Source: Eutreptiella sp. 'Long Island Sound 2002' (taxonomy: Eukaryota > Euglenozoa > Euglenophyceae > Eutreptiales > Eutreptiaceae). From it: 64,000 nt of DNA. The notes beneath the pieces are model-generated. The model saw only the letters and a program-made list of their open reading frames with translations. It was not told the DNA's origin and did no database searches. Below are positions 52,751-64,000 of this stretch, piece after piece (position 1 is the first letter of the stretch; each line of letters starts with the position of its first letter). The translations under genes were made by a program, and so were the position numbers. The DNA lies in the NCBI GenBank assembly GCA_964036045.1, contig OZ038380.1:121181199-121245198 (forward strand). Direction: 5' to 3'.

Positions 52751-55700
52751 GCCACGTAACAAAGCGTGGATTGTGAGTCCCTAACCCCAACTCAAGGAAC
52801 CAAGCAACAAGGCGTGGATTGTGAGTCCCTAACCCCAACTTGAGGGGCCACACAATGAAGCGTGGATTGTGAGTCCCTAACCCCTACTCGAGGGGCAACA
52901 CAACAAAGCGTGGATTGTGAGTCCCTAACCCCAACTCGAGGGGCCACACAATGAAGCGAGAATTGGAAGTCCCTAATCCCAACTCGGGGGGCCACGCAAC
53001 AAAGAGTGGATTGTGAGTCCCTAACCCCAACTCGAGGGGCAACACAACAAAGCGTGGATTGTGAGTCCCCAACCCCAACTCTAGGGGCCACGCGACAAAG
53101 CGTGGATTGTGAGTCCCTAACCCCAACTCGAGGGGCCACACAAAAAAGCATGGATTGTGAGTCCCTAACCCCAACTTGAGGGGCCACGCGACAAAGCGTG
53201 GATTGTGAGTCCCTAACTCCAACTCGAGGGGCCACGGAACAAAGCATGGATTGTGAGCCCCTAACCCCAACTCCAGGGGCCACGCAATAAAGCGTGGATT
53301 GTGAGTCCCTAGCCCCAACTCGAGGGGCAACGCAACAAAGCGTGGATTGTGAGTCCCTAACCCCAACTTCAAGGGCAACGCAACACAGCGTGGAGTGTGG
53401 GTCCCTAACCCAAACTCCAGGGGCCACGCAACAAAGCGTGGATTGTGAGTCCCTAACCCCCACTCGAGGGGCCACGCAACAAAGCGTGGATTGTGAGTCC
53501 CTAACCCCAAGTTGAGGGGCCACGCAACAAAGCGGGGATTGTGAGTCCCTAACCCGAACTCTAGGGGCCACACAAAAAAGCATGGATTGTGAGTCCCTAA
53601 CCCCAACCCGAGGGGCCCCGCAGCAAAGCGTGGATGGTGAGTCCCTAACCCCAACTTGAGGGGCCACGCAACAATGGGTGGATTGTGAGTCCCTCACCCC
53701 AACTCTAGGGGCCACGCAACAAAGCGTGGATTGTGAGTCCCTAACCCCACCCCGAGGGGCCACGCAACAAAGCGTGGATGGTGAGTCCCTAACCCCAACT
53801 CGTGGGGCCACGCAACAAAGCGTGGATTGTGAGTCCCTAACCCCAACTCGAGGGGCCACGCAAAAATGCGTGGATTGTGAGTCCCTAACCCCAACTCGTG
53901 GGGCCACGCAACAAAGCGTGGATTGTGAGTCCCTAACCCCAACTCAAGGGGCCACGCAACAAAGCGTGGATTGTGAGTCCCTAACCCCAACTCAAGGGGC
54001 CACGCAATAATGCGTGGATTGTGAGTCCCTAACCCCAACTCCAGGGGCCACGCAGCAAAGCGTGGATTGTGAGTCCCTAACCCCAACTCAAGGGGCCACG
54101 CAACAAAGCATGGATTGTGAGTCCCTAACCCCAACTCGAGGGGCCACGCAACAAAGCGTGGATTGTGAGTCCCTAACCCCAACTCGAGGGGCCACGCAAT
54201 AAAGCGTGGATTGTGAGTCCCTAACCCCAACTTGAGTGGCCACGCACAAAGCGTGAATTGTGAGTCCCTAGCGCCAAGTCGAGGGGCCACACAAAAAAGC
54301 ATGGATTGTGAGTCCCTAACCCCAACGCGAGGGGCCACGCAAAAATGCGTGGATTGTGAGCCCCTAACCCCGACTCGAGGGGCCCCACGGCAAAGCGTTG
54401 ATTGTGAGCCCCTAACCCCAACTTGAGGGGGCACGCAACAAAGCGTGGATTGTGAGTCCCTAACCCCAAATTGAGGGGCCACGCAGCAAAGCGTGGATTG
54501 TGAGTCCCTAACCCCAACTCAAGGAGCCACGCAACAAAGCATGGATTGTGAGTCCCTAACCCCAACTCGAGGGGCCACGCAACAAAGCGAGGATTGTGAG
54601 TCCCTAACCCCAACTCGAGGGGTCACGCGACAAAGCGTGGATTGTGAGTCCCTAACCCCAACTCTAGGGGCCACACAAAAAAGCATGGATTGTGAGTCCC
54701 TAACCCCAACTCGTGGAACCACGCAACAAAGCATGGATTGTGAGCCCCTAACCCCAACTCGAGGGCCAACGCAGCAAAGCGTGGATTGTGAGTCCCCAAC
54801 CCCAACTCGAGGGGCCACGCAACAAAGCGTGGATTGTGAGTCCCTAACCCCGACTCGAGGGGCCACACAATAAAGCGTGGATTGTGAGCCCCTAACCCCA
54901 ACTTGAGGGGCCACGGAGCAAAGCGTGGATTGTGAGTCCCCAACCCCAACTCAAGGGGCCACGCAACAAAGCATGGATTGTGAGTCCCTAACCCCAACTC
55001 GAGGGGCCACGCAACAAAGCGTGGATTGTGAGTCCCTGACCCCAACTCGAGGGGCCACGCAACAAAGCATGGATTGTGAGTCCCTAACCCCAACTCAAGG
55101 GGCCACGCAACAATGCGTGGATTGTGAGTCCCTAACCCCAACTCAAGGGGCCACACAGCAAAGCGTGGATTGTGAGTCCCTAACCCCAACTCGAGGGACC
55201 ACGCAACAATGCGTGGATTGTGAGTCCCTAGCGCCAACTCGAGGGGCCACACAAAAAAGCATGGATTGTGAGTCCCTAACCCCAACGCGAGGGGCCACGC
55301 AACAAAGCGTGCATTGTGAGTCCCTAACCCCAACTCGAGGGGCCACGCAACAAAGCATGGATTGTGAGTCCCTAACCCCAACTCAAGGGGCCACGCAACA
55401 GCGTGGATTGTGAGTCCCTAACCCCAACTCAAGGGGCCACGCAGCAAAGCGTGGATTGTGAGTCCCCAACCCCAACTCGAGGGGCCACGCAACAATGCCT
55501 GGATTGTGAGTCCCTAGCGCCAACTCGAGGGGCCACACAAAAAAGCATGGATTGTGAGTCCCTAACCCCAACTTGAGGGGCCACGCAATAAAGCATGGGT
55601 TGTGAGTCCCTAACCCCAACTTGAGGGGCCACGCAGCAAAGCGTGGATTGTGAGTCCCTGACCCCAACTCAAGGGGCCACGCAAGAAAGCATGGATTGTG

Positions 55701-57181
55701 AGTCCCCAACCCGAACTCGAGGGGCCACGCAACAAAGCGAGGATTGTGAGTCCCTAACCCCAACTCGAGGGGCCACGCAACAAAGCATGGATTGTGAGTC
55801 CCTAACCCCGACTCGAGGGGCCACGCAACAAAGCATGGATTGTGAGTCCCTAACCCCAACTCAAGGGGCCACGCAGCAAAGCGTGGATTGTGAGTCCTTG
55901 ACCCCAACTCGAGGGGCCACGCAATAAAGCGTGGATTGTGAGTCCCTAACCCCAACTTGAGGGGCCACGCAACAAAGCGTGCATTGTGAGTCCCTGAGCC
56001 CAACTCAAGGGGCCACGCAACAAAGCGTGGATTGTGAGTCTCTGACCCCAACTTCAACGGCCACGCAACTAAGCGTGGAGTGTGAGTCCCTAGCGCCAAC
56101 TCGAGGGGCCACACAAAAAAGCATGGATTGTGAGTGCCCAACCCCAACTCGAGGGGCCACGCAACAAAGCGTGGATTGTGAGTCCCTAGCGCCAACTCGA
56201 GGGACCACACAAAAAAGCATGGATTGTGAGTCCCCAACCCCAACTCGAGGGGCCACGCAACAAAGCGTGGATTGTGAGTCCCTAACCCTAACTTGAGGGG
56301 CCACGCAGCAAAGCATGTTTGTGAGTCCCTAACCCCAACTCGAGGGGCCACGCGACAAAGCGTGGATTGTGAGTCCCTAACCCCAACTCTAGGGGCCACA
56401 CAAAAAAGCATGGATTGTGAGTCCCTAACCCCAACTCGTGGAACCACGCAACAAAGCATGGATTGTGAGTCCCTAACCCCTACTCGAGGGGCCACACAGC
56501 AAAGCGTGGATTGTGAGTCCCCAACCCCGACTCGAGGGGCCACGGAACAAAGCGTGGATTGTGAGTCCCTGACCCCAACTCGAGGGGCCACGCAATAAAG
56601 CGTGGATTGTGAGTCCCTAACCCCAACTTGAGGGGCCACGCAGCAAAGCGTGGATTGTGAGTCCCTAATCCCAACTCAAGGGGCCACGCAACAAAGCATG
56701 GATTGTGAGTCCCTGAGCCCAACTCGAGGGGCCACGCAACAAAGCGTGGATTGTGAGTCCCCAACCCCAACTTCAAGGGCCACGCAACAAAGCGTGGATT
56801 GTGAGTCCCTAGCGCCAACTCGAGGGGCCACACAAAAAAGCATGGATTGTGAGTCCCCAACCCCAACTCGTGGAACCACGCAACAAACCATGGATTGTGA
56901 GCCCCTAACCCCAACTCATGGAACCACGGAACAAAGCATGGATTGTGAGCCCCTAACCCCAATTGGAGGGGCCACGCAGCAAAGCGTGGATTGTGAGTCC
57001 CAAACCCCGACTCGAGAAGCCACGCAACAAAGCGTGGATTGTGAGTACCTAACCCCAACTCGAGGGGCCACGCAATAAAGCGTGGATTGTGAGTCCCTAA
57101 CCCCAACTTGAGGGGCCACGCAGCAAAGCGTGGATTGGGAGTCCCTAACCCCAACTCGAGGGGCCACGCAACAAAGCGGGG

Positions 57182-57526
57182 CCCTGAAAAGGACCGCGAT
57201 GAACTCCACTAATACACTCACTGAGCTTTTGCATCTGTTCATCACAGACTTGCCTCGTGCCTTTGCTTTTGCCTGTTTCCCCTTTTTATTTATTTCAAAA
57301 GACACACAAACACATCCAGCTTTTTTTAGCCTACATATAGGCTTCATCCGACACAGTCAACCTGCAGGGGAAAGCCTGCCTTGTTTCTTTTTCAAAGCAG
57401 ACTTTTTTGTGGCCTATGGTGCCGAAAGGGCAGTGCATTGCACCCTGCAGCAAACCTTCGAGGAACCTCGCAGATGCGCAATGATTGTGTGTTTTGGGCG
57501 GGAGACCGCCATGCCTAAAAAAAAAC
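57182..57526 (+). mobile_element. Poly(A)-tailed retroposon-like insert, copy 1
   Basis: About 344 bp of non-satellite sequence from CCCTGAAAAGG to an A9 tail (ATGCCTAAAAAAAAA). The satellite text AACAAAGCG(T)GG lies on both sides, as in a target site duplication; the left copy here reads GCGGG. The insert includes AGCCTA-CATA-TAGGCT, a perfect 6-bp hairpin. No A/B-box promoter was found, so it may be a SINE of other origin or a 5'-truncated LINE. Confidence 0.8.
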
Positions 57527-58382
57527 AAAGCGTGGATTGTGAGTCCCTAACCCCACCTCGAGGGGCCACGCAACAAAGCATGGATTGTGAGCCCCTAACC
57601 CCAACTCAAGGGGCCACGCAACAATGCGTGGATTGTGAGCCCCTAACCCCAACTCGAGGGGCCACGCAGCAAAGCGTGGATTGTGAGTCCCCAACCCCAA
57701 CTCGAGGGGCCACGCAACAAAGCGTGGATTGTGAGTCCCTAACCCCAAAGCGAGGGGCCACAGAACAAAGCGTGGATTGTGAGCCCCTAACCCCAACTCG
57801 AGGGGCCACGCAGCAGAGCGTGGATTGTGAGTCCCTAGCGCCAACTCGAGGGGCCACACAAAAAAGCATGGATTGTGAGTCCCCAAACCCAACTCGAGGG
57901 GCCACGCAACAATGCGTGGATTGTGAGTCCCTAGCGCCAACTCGAGGGGCCACACAAAAAAGCATGGATTGTGAGTCCCTAACCCCAATTTGAGGGGCCA
58001 CGCAATAAAGCGTGGATTGTGAGTCCCTAACCCCAAGTTGAGGGGCCACGCAGCAAAGCGTGGATTGTGAGTCCCTAACCCCAACTCAAAGGGCCACGCA
58101 AGAAAGCATGGATTGTGAGTCCCCAACCCCAACTCGAGGGGCCACGCAACAAAGCGAGGATTGTGAGTCCCTGACCCCAACTCGAGGGGCCACGCAACAA
58201 AGCATGGATTGTGAGTCCCTAACCCCAACTCGTGGGACCACGCAACAAAGCATGGATTGTGAACCCCTAACCCCAACTCGAGGGGCCACGCAGCAAAGCG
58301 TGGATTGTGAGTCCCTAACCCCAACTCGAGGGGCCACGCAACAAAGCGTGGATTGTGAGTCCCTGACCCCAACTCGAGGGGC

Positions 58383-58958
58383 CACGCAATAAAGCGTGGA
58401 TTGTGAGTCCCTAACCCCAACTTGAGGGGCCACGCAGCAAAGCGTGGATTGTGAGTCCCTGAGCCCACCTCGAGGGGCCACGCAACAAAGCGTGGATTGT
58501 GAGTCCCTGACCCCAACTCGAGGGGCCACGCAACAAAGCATGGATTGTGAGTCCCTAACCCCAACTTCAAGGGCCACGCAACAAAGCGTGGATTGTGAGT
58601 CCCTAGCGCCAACTCGAGGGGCCACGCAACAAAGCGTGGATTGTGAGTCCCTGACCCCAACTCGAGGGGCCACGCAATAAAGCGTGGATTGTGAGTCCCT
58701 AACCCCAACTTGAGGGGCCACGCAGCAAAGCGTGGATTGTGAGTCCCTGAGCCCACCTCGAGGGGCCACGCAACAAAGCGTGGATTGTGAGTCCCTGACC
58801 CCAACTCGAGGGGCCACGCAACAAAGCATGGATTGTGAGTCCCTAACCCCAACTTCAAGGGCCACGCAACAAAGCGTGGGGTGTGAGTCCCTAGCGCCAA
58901 CTCGAGGGGCCACACAAAAAATCATGGATTGTGAATGCCCAACCCCAACTCGAGGGGC
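58383..58958. repeat. 288-bp (6-unit) higher-order duplication
   Basis: The CACGCAATAA landmark at 58,383 recurs at 58,671, exactly 288 bp (6 x 48) later. The variant order between them (TGAGCCCACC, TGACCCC, AACTTCAAGG, TAGCGCC) is repeated in the second block. Confidence 0.85.
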
Positions 58959-59503
58959 CACGCAACAAAGCGTGGATTGTGAGTCCCTAGCGCCAAGTCG
59001 AGGGGCCACACAAAAAAGCATGGATTGTGAGTCCCCAACCCCAACTCGAGGGGCCACGCAGCAAAGCGTGGATTGTGAGTCCCTAACCCCAACTCGAGGG
59101 GCCACGCAGCAAAGCGTGGATTGTGAGTCCCTAACCCCAACTCGAGGGGCCACGCAACAAAGCGAGGATTGTGAGTCCCTAACCCCAACTCGAGGGGCCA
59201 CGCAACAAAGCGTGGATTGTGAGTCCCTAACCCCAACTCGAGGGGCCACGCAATAAAGCATGGATTGTGAGCCCCTAACCCCAATTGGAGGGGCCACGCA
59301 GCAAAGCGTGGATTGTGAGTCCCAAACCCCAACTCCATGGGCCACACAACAAAGTGTGGATTGTGAGTCCCTAACCCCAACTCGAGGGGCCACGCAATAA
59401 AGCGTGGATTGTGAGTCCCTAACCCCAACTTGAGGGGCCACGCAGCAAAGCGTGGATTGTGAGTCCCTAACCCCAACTCGAGGGGCCACGCCACAAAGCG
59501 TGG

Positions 59504-59847
59504 CCCTGAAAAGGACTGCGATGAACTCCACTAATACACTCACTGAGCTGTTGCATCTGTTCACCACAGACTTGCCTCGTGCCTTTGCTTTTGCCTGTTT
59601 CCCCTTTTTATTTATTTCAAAAGACACACAAACACATCCAGCTTTTTTTAGCCTACATATAGGCTTCATCCGACACAGTCAACCTGCAGGGGAAAGCCTG
59701 CCTTGTTTCTTTTTCAAAACAGACTTTTTTGTGGCCTATGGTGCCGAAAGGGTAGTGCATTGCACCCTGCAGCAGTCCTTCGAGGAACCTCGCAGATGCG
59801 CAATGATTGTGTGTTTTGGGCGGGAGACCGCCATGCCTCAAAAAAAA
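59504..59847 (+). mobile_element. Retroposon-like insert, copy 2
   Basis: Nearly identical to copy 1, again bounded by ACAAAGCGTGG on both sides. Tail reads CCTCAAAAAAA. Confidence 0.8.
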
Positions 59848-61537
59848 CAAAGCGTGGATTGTGAGTCCCTAACCCCAACTCAAGGGGCCACGCAACAATG
59901 CGTGGATTGTGAGCCCCTAACCCCAACTCGAGGGGCCACGCAGCAAAGCGTGGATTGTGAGTGCCCAACCCCAACTCGAGGGGCCACGCAACAAAGCGTG
60001 GATTGTGAGTCCCTAGCGCCAACTCGAGGGGCCACACCAAAAAGGATGGATTGTGCGTCCCCAACCCAAACTCGAGGGGCCACGCAGCAAAGCGTGGATT
60101 GTGAGTCCCTAGCGCCAACTCGAGGGGCCACACAAAAAAGCATGGATTGTGTGTCCCCAACCCCAACTCGAGGGGCCACGCAACAAAGCGTGGATTGTGA
60201 GTCCCTAACCCCAACTTGAGGGGCCACGCAGCAAAGCGTGGATTGTGAGTCCCTAACCCCAACTCGAGGGGCCACGCAACAAAGCGAGGATTGTGAGTCC
60301 CTAACCCCAACTCGAGGGGCCACGCGACAAAGCGTGGATTGTGAGTCCCTAACCCCAACTCTAGGGGCCACACAAAAAAGCATGGATTGTGAGTCCCTAA
60401 CCCCAACTCGTGGAACCACGCAACAAAGCATGGATTGTGAGCCCCTAACCCCAACTCATGGACCCACGCAACAAAGCATGGATTGTGAGCCCCTAACCCC
60501 AACTCGAGGAGCCACGCAGCAAAGCGTGGATTGTGAGTCCCCAACCCCAACTCGAGGGGCCACGCAACAAAGCGTGGATTGTGAGTACCTGACCCCAACT
60601 CAAGGGGCCACGCAATAAAGCGTGGATTGTGAGTCCCTAACCCCAACTTGAGGGGCCACGCAGCAAAGCGTGGATTGTGAGTCCCTAACCCCAACTCGAG
60701 GGGCCACGCAACAAAGCATGGATTGTGAGTCCCTGAGCCCAACTCGAGGGGCCACGCAACAAAGCGTGGATTGTGAGTCCCTAACCCCAACTCAAGGGGC
60801 CACGCAACAAAGCATGGATTGTGAGTCCCTGAGCCCAACTCGAGGGGCGACGCAACAAAGCGTGGATTGTGAGTCCCTGACCCCAACTTCAAGGGCCACG
60901 CAACAAAGCGTGGATTGTGAGTCCCTAGCGCCGACTCGAGGGGCCACACAAAAAAGCATGGATTGTGAGTCCCCAACCCCAACTCGAGGGGCCACGCAAA
61001 AAAGCGTGGATTGTGAGTCCCTAACCCCAACTTGAGGGGCCACGCAGCAAAGCGTGGATTGTGAGTCCCTAACCCCAACTCGAGGGGCCACGCAACAAAG
61101 CGAGGATTGTGAGTCCCTAACCCCAACTCGAGGGGCCACGCGACAAAGCGTGGATTCTGAGTCCCTAACCCCAACTCTAGGGGCCACACCAAAAAGCATG
61201 GATTGTGAGTCCCTAACCCCAACTCGTGGAACCACGCAACAAAGCATGGATTGTGAGCCCCTAACCCCAACTCATGGAACCACGGAACAAAGCATGGATT
61301 GTGAGCCCCTAACCCCAATTGGAGGGGCCACGCAGCAAAGCGTGGATTGTGAGTCCCAAACCCCAACTCGAGAAGCCACGCAACAAAGCGTGGATTGTGA
61401 GTCCCTAACCCCAACTCGAGGGGCCACGCAATAAAGCGTGGATTGTGAGTCCCTAACCCCAACTTGAGGGGCCACGCAGCAAAGCGTGGATTGTGAGTCC
61501 CTAACCCCAACTCGAGGGGCCACGCAACAAAGCGTGG

Positions 61538-61881
61538 CCCTGAAAAGGACTGCGATGAACTCCACTAATACACTCACTGAGCTTTTGCATCTGTTCATCA
61601 CAGACTTGCCTCGTGCCTTTGCTTTTGCCTGTTTCCCTTTTTTATTTATTTCAAAAGACACACAAACACATCCAGCTTTTTTTAGCCTACATATAGGCTT
61701 CATCCGACACAGTCAACCTGCAGGGGAAAGCCTGCCTTGTTTCTTTTTCAAAACAGACTTTTTTGTGGCCTATGGTGCCGAAAGGGCAGTGCATTGCACC
61801 CTGCGGCAAACCTTCGAGGAACCTCGCAGATGCGCAATGATTGTGTGTTTTGGGCGGGAGACCGCCATGCCTAAAAAAAAA
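61538..61881 (+). mobile_element. Retroposon-like insert, copy 3
   Basis: Nearly identical to copies 1 and 2. Flanks are exact: AACAAAGCGTGG before CCCTG and AACAAAGCGTGG after the A-tail, with ATTG resuming the interrupted satellite unit. Confidence 0.85.
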
Positions 61882-64000
61882 CAAAGCGTGGATTGTGAGT
61901 TCCTGACCCCAACTCGAGGGGCCACGCAACAAAGCATGGATTGTGAGCACCTAACCCCATTTCAAGGGGCCACGCAACAAAGCGTGGATTGTGAGTCCCT
62001 AACCCCAACGCGAGGGGCCACGCTACAAAGCGTGGATTGTGAGCCCCTAACCCCAACTCGAGGGGGCACGCAACAAAGCGTGGATTGTGAGTCCCTAGCG
62101 CCAACTCGAGGGGCCACACAAAAAAGCATGGATTGTGAGTCCCTAACCCCAACTGGAGGGGCCACGCAATAAAGCGTGGATTGTGAGTCCCTAACCCCAA
62201 GTTGAGGGGCCACGCAGCAAAGCGTGGATTGTGAGTCCCTAACCCCAACTCAAGGGGCCACGCAGGAAAGCATGGATTGTGAGTCCCTAACCCCAACTCC
62301 AAGGGCCACGCAGCAAAGCATGGATTGTGAGTCCCCAACCCCAACTCGAGGGGCCACGCAACAAAGCATGGATTGTGAGCCCCTAACCCCAACTTGAGGG
62401 GCCACGCAGCAAAGCGTGGATTGTGAGTCCCTACCCCCAACTCAAGGGGCCACGCAACAAAGCATGGATTGTGAGTCCCTGAGCCCAACTCGAGGGGCCA
62501 CGCAACAAAGCGTGGATTGTGAGCCCCTAACCCCAACTCGAGGGGCCACGCAACAAAGCGTGGATTGTGAGTCCCTAACCCCAACTTCAAGGGCCACGCC
62601 ACAAAGCATGGATTGTGAGTCCCTAACGCCAACTCGAGGGGCCACGCAACGAAGCGTGGATTGTGAGTCCCTAACCCCAACTTCGGGGGCCACGCAACAA
62701 AGCATGGATTGTGAGCCCCTAACCCCAACTCAAGTGGCCATGCAACAATGCGTGGATTGTGAGCCCCTAACCCCAACTCGAGGGGCCACGCAGCAAAGCT
62801 TGGATTGTGAGTCCCTAACCCCAACTCGTGGGACCACGCAGCAAAGCGTGGATTGTGAGTCCCTAACCCCAACTCGTGGGGCCACGCAACAAAGCGTGGA
62901 TTGTGAGTCCTTAGCCCCAACTCGAGGGGCAACGCAACAATGCGTGGATTGTGAGTCCCTAACCCCAACGCTAGGGGCCACACAAAAAAGCATGGATTGT
63001 GAGTGCCTAACCCCAACTCGATGGGCCCCGCAGCAAAGCGTGGATGGTGAGTCCCCAACCCCAACTCGAGGGGCCACGCAACGATGCGTGGATTCCGAGT
63101 CCCTAACCCCAACTCTAGGGGCCACACAAAAAAGCATGGATTGTGAGTCCGTAACCCCGACTCGTGGGACCAAGCAACAAAGGATGGATTGTGAGCCCCT
63201 AACCCCAACTCGAGGGGCCACACAGCAAAGCGTGGATTGTGAGTCCCCAACCCTAACTGGAGGGGCCACGCAACAAAGCGTGCATTGTGAGTCCCCAACC
63301 CCAACTCGAGGGGCCACGCAACAAAGCGTGGATTGTGAGTCCCTAACCCCGACCCGAGGGGCCACGCAACAAAGCGTGGATTGTGAGTCCCTTACGCCAA
63401 CTCGAGGGGCCACGCAACAAAGCATGGATTGTGAGTCCCTAACCCCAATTCGAGGGGCCACGCAACAAAGCGTGGATTGTGAGTCCCTAACCCCAATTCG
63501 AGGGGCCACGCAACAAAGCGTGGATTGTGACTCCCCAACCCCAACTCGAGGAGCAACGCAACAAAGCGTGGATTGCGAGTCCCTAACCCCAACTCTAGGG
63601 GCCACACAAAAAAGCATGGATTGTGAGTCCCTAACCCCGATTCGAGGGGCCACGCAACAAAGCGTGGATTGTGAGTCCCTAACCCCAACTCCAGGGGCCA
63701 CGCAACAAAGCGTGGACTGTGAGTCCCTAACCCCAACTCGAGGGGCCAAGCAATAAAGCGTGGATTGTGAGTCCCTAACCCCAACTTGAGGGGCCACGCA
63801 GCAAAGCGTGGATTGTGAGTCCCTAACCCCAACTCAAGGGGCCACGAAACAAAGCATGGATTGTGAGTCCCTAACCCCAACTCGAGGGGCCACGCAACAA
63901 AGCGTGGATTGTGAGTCCCCAACCCCAACTCAAGGGGCCACGCAACAAAGCGTGGATTGTGAGTCCCTAACCCCAACTTGAGGGGCCACGCAACAGTGCG

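Larger units (their letters stand above)
52751..64000. repeat. 48-bp satellite array, ~210 units
   Basis: Head-to-tail units of 48 bp run from CCACGTAACAAAGCGTGG at 52,752 to the right edge and beyond. Landmarks per unit: GCGTGGATTGTGAGTCCCTA, then ACCCCAACTCGAGGGG, then CCACGCAACAAA. Two inverted repeats recur in every unit: CCCC-N7-GGGG and CCACGC-AACAAA-GCGTGG. Variant units recur as linked blocks (CCACACAAAAAAGCATGG; CGCAATAAAGCG with AACTTGAGGGG after it; AGCGCCAACTCG). The array contains three copies of a 344-bp insert. Since 48 = 16 codons, ORFs such as VDCESLTPTRGATQQS (plus) and GLGTHNPRFVAWPLEL (minus) stay open and are not genes. Confidence 0.97.

Noticed and set aside
52792-63976. 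Many long ORFs on both strands of the satellite (up to about 600 codons, 16-residue repeats)
   Set aside because: The 48-bp period is a multiple of three, so any stop-free frame stays open. ORFs exist on both strands in several frames and end only where variant units (CAATAA) create stops.
52751-64000. CRISPR-like appearance of regular short repeats
   Set aside because: The whole 48-bp unit repeats, with no unique spacers, no cas genes and a eukaryotic context.

Overview
The window looks like nuclear DNA of a unicellular eukaryote, most likely an alga. The retroelement proteins recall repeats of prasinophyte green algae or dinoflagellates, but that assignment rests on memory and is weak. There are no operons, ribosome binding sites or prokaryotic gene clusters. 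Nearly all recognisable coding sequence belongs to LTR retrotransposons on the minus strand. The rest is minisatellites, satellite DNA, decayed repeats and unassigned intergenic sequence. I recognised no intact host housekeeping gene.

Layout: (1) 1-2,560 is a very GC-rich, strand-asymmetric region (plus strand G/T-rich) with a 242-bp tandem duplication and two unrecognised minus-strand coding pieces, one carrying a RING-like Cys/His cluster. (2) 2,707-7,240 is a decayed retroelement (element A, minus): Gag, CCHC knuckle, retropepsin-like domain, then a domain with an NPRF motif, ending in an unrelated-looking Cys/His tail. (3) 7,241-11,460 holds a tRNA-like fragment, unassigned ORF pieces, short perfect palindromes and a 12-bp minisatellite. 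(4) 11,579-14,110 (RT, RNase H, integrase) and 20,359-25,793 (Gag and pre-RT region) are decayed Ty3/gypsy pieces (B and D, minus), possibly one element split by about 5.7 kb that carries 39-bp and 71-bp minisatellites. (5) 25,800-29,537 is mostly featureless, with one diverged ~200-bp direct repeat.

(6) 29,538-52,750 is a tandem array of a ~5.62-kb segment. Its first copy is interrupted by a nearly intact 10,259-bp chromodomain Ty3/gypsy element (element C, 30,141-40,399, minus). C has 480-bp LTRs that are 98.75% identical, a 5-bp target duplication (ACCAG), a 12-nt primer-binding site matching initiator tRNA-Met and a polypurine tract. The later copies keep the empty site. C's Gag frame opens inside the LTR at a strong Kozak ATG and reads straight through the primer-binding site. 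Its Pol carries an NPPF-containing domain between protease and RT that resembles phage-type Dam methyltransferases or the domain of similar look in DIRS elements. Element A has a counterpart.

(7) 52,751 to the right edge is a 48-bp satellite, roughly 210 units. Each unit carries two short inverted repeats. Because 48 is divisible by three, long but spurious ORFs run on both strands. A ~344-bp poly(A)-tailed insert with a 12-bp target duplication occurs three times in identical context, so the array evolved by higher-order amplification after a single retroposon insertion.

The genes do not form a pathway. They record successive transposition, tandem duplication and satellite expansion.
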